From Tabrizicola_A sp965284335 (GTDB lineage Bacteria > Pseudomonadota > Alphaproteobacteria > Rhodobacterales > Rhodobacteraceae): DNA of 64,000 bases. The notes below the pieces were generated by a model, which worked only from the letters and a program-made list of their open reading frames with translations, was not told the DNA's origin and did not search any database. Positions 25,701 to 32,900 of this stretch are shown one piece after another. Numbering within the stretch: the stretch's first letter is position 1; the number at the start of each line of letters is the position of its first letter. The DNA lies in NCBI RefSeq assembly GCF_965284335.1, contig NZ_OZ260076.1. The stretch is one strand, 5' to 3'. A program made the position numbers and the translations under genes.

Positions 25701-28700
25701 CGAGGATCTGGACGGGCTTGCAACGACCGGCAATGGCATCGGGTCGGCGGGGTTGGTGGAATACACCGATGCGGCTGGCAATGTGTTCCAAGTCGGTTGG
25801 CTGTCAAGCTTCTATGGTCCGAGCCCGACTGGTGTGCCGGCCAACACTTACCTGATTGTGTCTGACGCTGCGGGCGGCGAGCCGACCGGAACGGCGACGG
25901 TCAGCGGTTCCAACAATGGCAACGCAAGCTTTGCCTATAGCAGCTTTAACGAGCCAAGCGATGTTGCGACCTTCCAGCAGATCGAGAATATCCTTCTCGG
26001 CTCGGGCAATGACAGCGTCATCGGCTCTGCGGGCAATGACAATGTTTCAACCGGGGCTGGCGCGGACACTGTAGATGGCGGCGCGGGCGATGATCGCTTT
26101 GATCTGGGCAGCGATGGCGTTGCCGATCTGGTTGTTTTCGCGGATGGCGATGGCAATGACACGCTGTCTGGTTTTGACGCTCCGATTGATAATGGCGATG
26201 GCACCTTTACCGGGGTCGACAGTCTGGATCTCTCGGGCCTGACCGATGCCAACGGCGCGCCGGTCAACACGGACGATGTCACCGTCAGCGACGATGGCAC
26301 CGGCAACGCGGTGCTGACCTTCCCGAACGGCGAGACGATCACCTTGGTTGGGGTTTCCCCCGCCACGGCCAACAACCCGGTCTGGCTGGAGGCTCTGGGC
26401 ATCCCGGTGCCGGATTACATCGTCGAGGGCACGGCAGGCGACGATCTGATCGACGTCAGCTATACGGGCGATCCGCAAGGCGACATGGTCGATGCGGCCG
26501 ACAACGCGGCGGGCACCAATGATGATGTGATCAACGCGGGCACTGGCAACGACACGGTCTTTGCGGGTCTGGGAGACGACACCGTAAACGGTGGCGGCGG
26601 CAGCGATCTGCTCTACGGTGAAGCCGGTAATGACCAGCTGTTTGGTGGGTCAGGCACCGGCTCTGACACCATTTACGGTGGCGACGGTGATGACACGATC
26701 ACCGACTATCTTGGCAACGACGTTATCTATGCTGGCGCTGGCAATGACCTTGCCTATGGCGGCGCCGACAATGACGAAATCCATGGCGACGAGGGCAACG
26801 ACGACCTGCGCGGTTCGACCGGGAATGACACGCTTTATGGCGGAACGGGCAATGACAGCCTGTTTGGTGGCTCGGGCGAAGACCATTTGTATGGCGGCGA
26901 CGGTGACGACCAGCTTCATACCGGGCCTGGGAATGACACCGTATTTGCTGGCATGGGCAGCGATACGATCATTCTAAGCACCGGCCATGGCACGAACGTA
27001 TTTGTCGGCGGCGAAGATTTGGATGGCACCGACGTAGATGTCATCGACGCCACACTTCTGCTGGACGACACAAGCGTCACCTTCACCGGCAACGAGGCTG
27101 GGACGATTGCATCTGGCACGGACGGTGCGACCTTCTCAGAGATCGAGGAGATTCGCACCGGCGCGGGCAATGACACGGTTGACGCCTCGGTCACAACCTC
27201 GGGCGTTGCACTCAACACCGGCGCGGGCAATGACAGCATCCTTGGCGGGTCGGGCGATGATACGATCACCGCAGACACTGGAACTGACATTGTTGAAGGC
27301 GGCGCGGGCGATGACCTGATCAACCTTGGCAATGATGCCGAGGCCGATGTGATCGTCTTTGCCGATGGCGATGGCAATGACACGCTGTCTGGTTTTGACA
27401 TCCCGCTTGATAATGGGGATGGCACCTTTACCGGGGTGGATCAGCTGGATGTCTCGGGTCTGACCGATGCGCTGGGCAATCCGGTTAACGTTGACGATGT
27501 CACGGTTGGCGATGATGGGTTCGGCAATGCGGTTCTGACCTTCCCCAATGGCGAAAGCCTGACGCTGACGGGAGTTGCGCCTTCGCAGCTTGGTAGCCCC
27601 GAGATTTTGATTGCCATGGGCATCCCGGTGGCGCCGAACCTGATTGTCGACGGCACCTCGGGTGCGGATTCGATGTCATCGGGCTATACCGACAGCCAAG
27701 GCGATCAGGTGGATGGCACCGATGGCGACAATGACACGATCTATGGCTACGGCGGTGATGACACCATTCAGGCCGGGGCGGGGGATGACCTTGTTTACGG
27801 TGGTGACGGCATTGACCAGATCGAAGGCGGTGTTGGCAATGATGCGCTTTATGGGGATGCGGGTGCGGATTCGCTTTATGGCGGCGCTGGCAATGACCTG
27901 CTGAACGGCGGGGCGGATGATGACAACCTGAGCGGCGGCAGCGGCGATGACCTGCTGCTGGGCGGCGATGGCAATGACGCGCTGTGGGGCGATGAGGGCA
28001 ACGACCGGCTGGATGGCGGCGCGGGCGATGACATTCTGGCCGGTGGCGACAACGACGATACGCTGAGCGGCGGCACCGGCAACGATCTTTTGGTGGGTGA
28101 CGATGGCAATGACTGGCTGATCGGTGATGCAGGCGTTGACACGCTTTACGGTGGGCTTGGCAACGACAGCTTGGCGGGCGGGTCTGAAAATGACTGGCTG
28201 CTGGGCGAGGTCGGCAATGACACCCTGAACGGCGATGACGGCGATGACTATCTTTATGGTGGTCTTGGCAACGATATGCTCTTTGGCGGGGCGGGCAATG
28301 ACATCGCCGCGGGCGACGAGGGCAACGACTATGTCGATGGAGGCTTTGGCGATGACAGCCTGACTGGCGACGCAGGCGATGACACAATCCTTGGCGGTAT
28401 TGGCAACGATACGATCTATGGCGGCGATGGCGCTGATTGGCTGAACGGCGGCACCGACAACGATCAAGTCTACGGCGATGCGGGCAATGACACTTTGATC
28501 GGCAGCTCTGGCAATGATCTGCTGGACGGCGGTGATGATGCCGATCTGTTTGTCGTTGCGGTGGATGCCGGCAATACCACCGTGATTGGTGGCGAAGGTG
28601 GGACCGACAACGACACGCTGAACCTGTCCACCTCTACCAATGCCGTCAATGTGGTGTTCACTACCAATGAGGCGGGCACGGCTGATAATGGTGTGGGCGC

Positions 28701-29655
28701 CAGCGAAGTTGTCACCTTCTCTGAGATCGAAGCCCTTGTGCTGACCTCACAGAATGACACGCTGGATGCCAGCGCGACGACCTCGGGCGTGCAGGTGGAT
28801 GCCGGTGGCGGCAATGACAGCCTGATCGGTGGCGCGGGAGCGGACACGCTTTTGGGTGGCGATGGCCGCGACACCTTTGTTGCGGGCCTCGGCGATGTGG
28901 TTGACGGTGGCGAAGGCGGCGATGACTTTGACGTGCTGGACCTGACCGCCTTTGGTCATTCGGGCACGAATATCATCTATGACCCGGTGAACCCCGAAAA
29001 CGGTGTGGTCGAATTCTTGGATGGCACGGGCGCCGTTGTCGGCACCATGACCTTCTCGAACATTGAAAGCGTGGTGGCCTGTTTCACCCCCGGCTCGATG
29101 GTCTTGACCGACCTTGGCGAAGTGGCTGTGGAACATCTGCAACCCGGTGATCGGGTGCTGACACGCGACAACGGCTATCAGCCGATCCGTTGGGCGGGGC
29201 GCCGTGATCTGACCGAGGCAGAACTTTTGGTCGAACCGCGGTTCAATCCGGTGTTCATCGCCAAAGGCGCTTTGGGCAACAATCTGCCCGAGCGCGATAT
29301 GATGGTCAGCCCGCAGCACCGCATGTTGATGACCGGGCCAAGGGCAGAGCTGTTGTTTGGCGAGAATGAGGTTTTGGTCGCGGCCAAGCATCTTGTCGGC
29401 ATGCCGGGGGTGGAACAGCGGCTGTCCAAATCGGTCAGCTATATCCACATACTCTTTGATCAGCACGAGATCGTGCGGGCCGATGGGGCATGGTCGGAAA
29501 GCTTCCAGCCCGGTGCCCAAACGCTCGAAGGGATCGGCGAAGATCAGCGCGCCGAGATCCTTGCCCTCTTCCCCGAGCTGGCCGAGGGGGCCGAGTTTGC
29601 CGCTGCACGGCTGAGCTTGAAGGCAAAGGAGGCCCGCGTTCTGATCGCCGCTTGA
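19774..29655 (+). CDS. RTX protein 2: choice-of-anchor L + giant RTX array + Hint
   Basis: The 3293-residue acidic product is predicted to be secreted. Residues 1-240 match the choice-of-anchor L pattern (MAQAIFGDG, GVILSTGN, FVFSSEEYPEFVNGGVNDSFGVWVNG). Residues 243-338 are a cadherin/VCBS-like domain (FDILANDRD, LNADGTVTVFSDG). From about 345 to 3085 the protein is RTX nonapeptides, broken by recurrent non-RTX spacers. Five header motifs of the type GTxGxDxIDxxYxGDPxGDxVD fall near bases 20815, 23450, 24735, 26425 and 27650, dividing it into five blocks. A non-RTX insert of about 190 residues lies at 25430-25990. The Hint domain starts at Cys3103 (CFTPGSMVLT) and ends EARVLIAA. An AGAGG lies upstream of the ATG. 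The role (matrix or adhesion protein) is inferred. Confidence 0.9.
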   Translation: MPIANELTINTTATAMDMAQAIFGDGITVLSATFTGDPLASGIYSGALTTIAGISPTDTGVILSTGNVADFTNSSGTTDTNVAAGTGSDLVNGIDGDAQLNAVSGMATFDGTILQASFIPTGDMLTMQFVFSSEEYPEFVNGGVNDSFGVWVNGQFVQATISIAGNISIDTVNAGANQNLYRDNTADQYNTEMDGFTYVLSFKAPVIDGQVNTIKIGIADGGDAVYDSNLLIMGDSIQTYALAIDDTIQLTANSNRTFDILANDRDQTDGGLTITQLNGINVVPGQTITLLTGEQVRLNADGTVTVFSDGDLGTNTLTYTIVDGQGNTDVGYIFIRTVATTGPDGIVQGTSGADVIQVGYLGDPDGDRVDNNDGLGVGGTTGDADYILAGGGADSVVAGLGNDVIYGGTGNDTVFGGAGNDWVNLGDGNDSGVGGDGNDTIYGDAGNDLIEGVNGDDLSYGGAGNDTIIAGSGADVSYGGDGDDSLTGDIGNDTLYGDDGNDTLDGDSDNDILYGGAGDDRLIGDLGDDTLFGGTGADSITGGDGVDMLYGDSGADTLNGGAGNDQLFGGADADTLTVGLAQGDDTVQGGETGTDFDTLNFSGASAATVTLTGNEAGTASYAGGGTASFSEIERIVTGSGNDTINATLSNSGLVLESGAGDDSIIGGAGSEQIYAGIGNDTVFGGAGDDWVSLGEGNDSFGTFGDDSAGNDTVYGDAGDDYIITGGQDDVIYGGTGNDTMSGGIGNDTMYGGDGADRFMVTDDHQGDTIFGGEGGLDEDGIIFANYLTNNGVTVTATGAETGTYQFNGTSSGTAGSYAEIEGFEGTSYNDTFNLAADSAGTAVYGGIGDDLVIGGAGDDLLSGGADADRFVVLPNFGNDTVIGGQTGNNYDTLDLSNLTNAVSVVFTGPGAGVVTDTVTGQTITFSEIEQLILSPQSDVVDATADNGYTYIQALGGNDLITGSAGDDIYDDEIFLPNGQGNDTFYGGGGNDELWMGTNDDLAYGGTGNDVLGGEEGNDRLFGDEGNDTLDGSIGNDSLYGGANDDLLYGGDGDDELNGGTGNDTLFTGNGDDVAYGGDGNDSIVGGSHSSGSQALFGDAGDDTITAGGSTLVYGGTGNDLITGSGDLDQLIGDEGNDTLIGGTGPDMLEGGDDADLIWGTAGDTVFGGEGGLDNDTLMLNYADVQSITYGGGNNEAGTVTFTAASGGGTLTFSEIENIAFNGPVDGTFGDDVMFAGYIDAQGDQVDGLDGLNDTVFGNGGNDQIYAGDGNDLVYGGTGNDVLDGNAGNNTLFGDAGDDMVQAYQGNNTLYGGTGNDYLVVAKEAGTQVIEGGENTGDSDMLWVISNDGAGANVTFTSDEGGNFSFADGTASGTFSEIEGVAGTTRDDVIDASNATTGKVIWAEGGNDYVLGGAGDDVIHGHDGNDDIFANGGNDTVYGGNDADQIYGGTGDDLLIGDVGNDYMQGDAGNDTVYGGIGDDFLRGDAGNDIVAGGVGNDSVYGGEGNDVVFGAEDNDQVFGGFGDDTVYGGSGDDSVTGSSGNDIVYGDAGNDYLQGSDGNDTLYGGLGADTILGEEDADVIYGGVGDYVDGCEAVTTGSDNDTLHVSDVDYIDWDILNPENGVVYFNGGGSLQFYNIENVYVDGSQVFPPNFIVEGSAGDDLIDASYTGDPQGDMIDAADNLAGNNDDLVYAGSGNDTVLAGDGNDTVDGGTGDDSINGGLGSDLIYGGDGNDRLLGENDDDSLHGGEGDDSLYGGAGDDYLDGDAGNDAFEGWIGNDTIVGDAGSDTMDGGSGNDQLYGGDDADLLMGGDGNDLLYGGTGDDTLWSGEGNDTLHGGTGKDGMIGEGGDDRFVLENGFGNDSITGSETGETNGDTLDASSLTVDTVLDLSAVNAGDPESGTLTAAPAAAPAGYHYVRVFEPNDPSAITSFGVYPNGAIDFTDGTFHYILVADDDSVLDDSQGVGGGGGSIDLTQTFAEDLDGLATTGNGIGSAGLVEYTDAAGNVFQVGWLSSFYGPSPTGVPANTYLIVSDAAGGEPTGTATVSGSNNGNASFAYSSFNEPSDVATFQQIENILLGSGNDSVIGSAGNDNVSTGAGADTVDGGAGDDRFDLGSDGVADLVVFADGDGNDTLSGFDAPIDNGDGTFTGVDSLDLSGLTDANGAPVNTDDVTVSDDGTGNAVLTFPNGETITLVGVSPATANNPVWLEALGIPVPDYIVEGTAGDDLIDVSYTGDPQGDMVDAADNAAGTNDDVINAGTGNDTVFAGLGDDTVNGGGGSDLLYGEAGNDQLFGGSGTGSDTIYGGDGDDTITDYLGNDVIYAGAGNDLAYGGADNDEIHGDEGNDDLRGSTGNDTLYGGTGNDSLFGGSGEDHLYGGDGDDQLHTGPGNDTVFAGMGSDTIILSTGHGTNVFVGGEDLDGTDVDVIDATLLLDDTSVTFTGNEAGTIASGTDGATFSEIEEIRTGAGNDTVDASVTTSGVALNTGAGNDSILGGSGDDTITADTGTDIVEGGAGDDLINLGNDAEADVIVFADGDGNDTLSGFDIPLDNGDGTFTGVDQLDVSGLTDALGNPVNVDDVTVGDDGFGNAVLTFPNGESLTLTGVAPSQLGSPEILIAMGIPVAPNLIVDGTSGADSMSSGYTDSQGDQVDGTDGDNDTIYGYGGDDTIQAGAGDDLVYGGDGIDQIEGGVGNDALYGDAGADSLYGGAGNDLLNGGADDDNLSGGSGDDLLLGGDGNDALWGDEGNDRLDGGAGDDILAGGDNDDTLSGGTGNDLLVGDDGNDWLIGDAGVDTLYGGLGNDSLAGGSENDWLLGEVGNDTLNGDDGDDYLYGGLGNDMLFGGAGNDIAAGDEGNDYVDGGFGDDSLTGDAGDDTILGGIGNDTIYGGDGADWLNGGTDNDQVYGDAGNDTLIGSSGNDLLDGGDDADLFVVAVDAGNTTVIGGEGGTDNDTLNLSTSTNAVNVVFTTNEAGTADNGVGASEVVTFSEIEALVLTSQNDTLDASATTSGVQVDAGGGNDSLIGGAGADTLLGGDGRDTFVAGLGDVVDGGEGGDDFDVLDLTAFGHSGTNIIYDPVNPENGVVEFLDGTGAVVGTMTFSNIESVVACFTPGSMVLTDLGEVAVEHLQPGDRVLTRDNGYQPIRWAGRRDLTEAELLVEPRFNPVFIAKGALGNNLPERDMMVSPQHRMLMTGPRAELLFGENEVLVAAKHLVGMPGVEQRLSKSVSYIHILFDQHEIVRADGAWSESFQPGAQTLEGIGEDQRAEILALFPELAEGAEFAAARLSLKAKEARVLIAA

Positions 29656-29760
29656 GGCCTGAGCCGTGCCGCCCCTTGCGATCTAAAGCGGCGGGGGGCT
29701 GAATATCGCTCTGATTGGTTCGTTGCCGGAAACAAACCCCGGCAGCGCCCCATTTGTTGC

Positions 29761-29810
29761 ACGAAGTGTGGGTATTTCCAGTTGTAATAAAACTGGAGAT
29801 ACCTCTTCGT
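29761..29810 (+). promoter_or_regulatory. Long hairpin in the leader of RTX gene 3
   Basis: ACGAAG...GGTATTTCCAGTT pairs with AACTGGAGATACC...CTTCGT around a GTAATAA loop. The inner stem is 13 bp with a single U-G wobble in RNA, then a 4/1 bulge and a further 6 bp. No T run follows. It sits 92 bp before the RTX3 ATG, so it may be an mRNA stability, processing or attenuation structure. Confidence 0.6.
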
Positions 29811-29901
29811 GGCCTTTGCATTGGCATATCGTGGCAAGACTATGGCAAGCCTCTGGGCGGCCGCAGTCGTTTTGCCCCTGCATTCGGGCGGGGGCTAAGC
29901 C

Positions 29902-32900
29902 ATGGCGACGTTGATTTCCGGTCTTGGCGGCACGGCGGGTTACGGCGAAAACACGTTTTCGACGGCAACCGGCCGCACCGGAAACTTGGATGACGGGTCG
30001 ATCAGCGTCAACCTGACATCGGTCTTTGGTGCCACGGGCATCAATATGTATGGCACCGCCTATACATCGGTGTTCATCAACACGAATGGGCTTTTGACCT
30101 TTGGCAGCGCTGAGCCAGCCTATAGCTCTGCCGCGCTGACGACATTGGGCCAGCCCTCGATCGCGCCGTTTTGGACCGATATCGACATCAACAAAGGCGG
30201 GCAGATCTATTGGGATCTTGACCCATCGACCGGCCGTTTCATCGTCACTTGGCTGAACGTCGCCCCCTATAGCGGGTCGGGCACCAATTCCTTTCAGGTG
30301 GTGCTGACCAACCTTGGTGGCGGTGATGTCAACGTTGAATTCATTTATGGCTCGATTGGCTTTGTAAACGGTGGCTTTGGCAATGCTACGGTTGGTATTT
30401 CCAACGGAACTAGCACCCAGACCCTTGCGGAAGGGTCTGGCGACGCCACGTTCTTGGCCAGCTACGCCAGCAATGATTTCGATACGCAAGACCCGGCGGG
30501 TGTCTGGTCGGTGTCCTATGAGGGCGGGCAGCCCTTTCTGGGCGATGGGGTGGTTGAGGGCACCGCAGGCAGTGATCTGATTGATCTCAACTACACCGGC
30601 GATCCTGAAGGCGACCGGATCGACCGGCTGGATGGCATGGGATTTTCCGGCACCACAGGGGATGCCGATTTTGTTATGGCCGGTGCGGGCAATGACACGG
30701 TCATCTCGGGCCTTGGCAATGACATTGTCTATGGCGGGTCAGGCAATGACCGGATCGAGACCGGGCAGGGCAATGACTGGGCCGATGGCGGCACCGAAGC
30801 GGACAGCATCGACGGTGGGTCGGGCAACGACAGCCTTTATGGCGGGGCGGGCAATGATACGCTCTTTGGCGGGGCCGACAGCAGTGCTATTACCTATACC
30901 CCAAGCTATACCGAGATCACCACAGCCACACAGGCGGTGACGGGCAGTTCGGGGCGGCCAAATTTCTCGGTCCGCTCGATCTCGAATGAGACCCTGACCT
31001 TTGGATCGAATGGCACAGTGACCGGGTTTTACCTTGGTGACGGCAACTCGGTTGAAACCCACACACATACGGCCTCGGGCCAGATTTCAGGCGGACAAAT
31101 TCTGTTCAACGGCGTCTCGGGGTCCGAGACGCTGACCATCTCGATTGATGGTGTCACGCTGAATCTGAACACCGCGATTGCCAATGGCACCGTGACGTTC
31201 AACGGTGCCAGCACATATCAGATCAATGGATCTGGTCAGATCGTACGGATCGGTTCGGGTGGCAGCACCACGACCGTGGGCAGCTTGACCATCAACGTGC
31301 CCTACAGCTCGATTTCGCTGGCAGGCACGGGCACCACGTCAAGCCCCGGCTTGTGGTATGAATACTATGTCAATACCCAGCCGAACAACGTGGCGGCGGC
31401 CTCGGGCGGCAATGATCTGCTTTACGGCGGCGATGGCGATGATTTTGTCTACGGCGGCTCGGGCGACGATACGGTCTTTGGCGATGGCGGCAATGACTAT
31501 GTCTCGGGTGGGTCTGGCAACGATTGGGTCTATGGCGGCGCGGGCAATGACACGCTGTTGTCGGGCGGCGGCAATGATGTGCTGTGGGGCGATGCGGGCG
31601 ACGACACGCTCTATGATGATGCTGGCAACGGCACCCTTTATGGCGGCAGCGGGATTGATCTGGTCTTTGGCTATGGCGGCGATGATCTGATCTATGGCGG
31701 CGATGACCGTGACAACCTGTTTGGCGGCACCGGCAATGATGTGCTGTATGGCGATGCTGGCAATGACACTTTGCAGGGCGAAGATGGCAATGACCTGCTT
31801 TTTGGTGGCGGCGAGAACGACCTTCTGTCGGGCGGGCTGGGCTTTGATACGCTCTATGGCGGCACGGGCGATGATGTGCTGTTCGGTGACGCGGGCCTCG
31901 ACAGCCTATTTGGCGATGAGGGCAATGACACGCTGAATGGCGGCGATGGTGCTGACACGCTTTTTGGTGGCCTTGGCAACGATGTCTTGTTTGGAGATGC
32001 GGATGCCGACAGCCTTTCGGGGGGCGACGGCAACGATTTTCTTTACGGCGGCACCGGCAATGACACGCTCTTTGGCGACGCGGGCCATGACTTTTTGTCG
32101 GGTGGCGCGGGTGATGACAGCATCGACGGCGGCAGTGGCAACGACACCATCCTTGGCGATCTGGGCAATGATACGATTGCAGCCGGGCAGGGGATGGACT
32201 GGGTCGATTATTCGGCCTCGACCGCCGGGGTCACGATTGACCTTGCCGCAGGCACCGCCTCGGGCGGGTTTGCGACCGGGGATGTGTTGTCGGGGGTGGA
32301 TGCGCTTATCGGCTCGGCCTATGACGATGTGCTTTACGGCTATGACGGGTTTTCAACCAGCCCGACGGACCCTTTCACCAATATCTTTTATGGCAATGCG
32401 GGCAATGACTTGCTGGATGGCCGCGGGGGCGATGACAGCCTTTATGGTGGCGCTGACAATGACACGATCTATGGCGGGGCCGGGGCCGATCTGATTGATG
32501 GCGGCTCGGGCGATGATTTGCTGTTTGGCGGGGCCGGGGCGGATACCATTGATGGCGGCATCGGCAATGACACCATCGTTATTGGTGCGGGGAGTGACGG
32601 TTTCGGCGATATTGTTGCCGGGGGCGAGAATGCCGGGGATTTCGACGTTCTCGACCTGACCGCTTGGGGCTGGGCGCTGACCAATGTGATCTATGACCCG
32701 CTGAACCCCGAAAACGGCACGGTCGAGTTTTTGGATGGCTCTGGCGCGGTCATCGGCACGATGAGCTTTACCGGGATCGAGCAAGTCGTGCCGTGCTTTA
32801 CCCCCGGCACGCTGATTTCCACCGAGCGGGGCGAAGTGGCGGTGGAAGATTTGCGCGCCGGTGATCGGGTGATGACGCGCGATCACGGGATGCACCCGCT

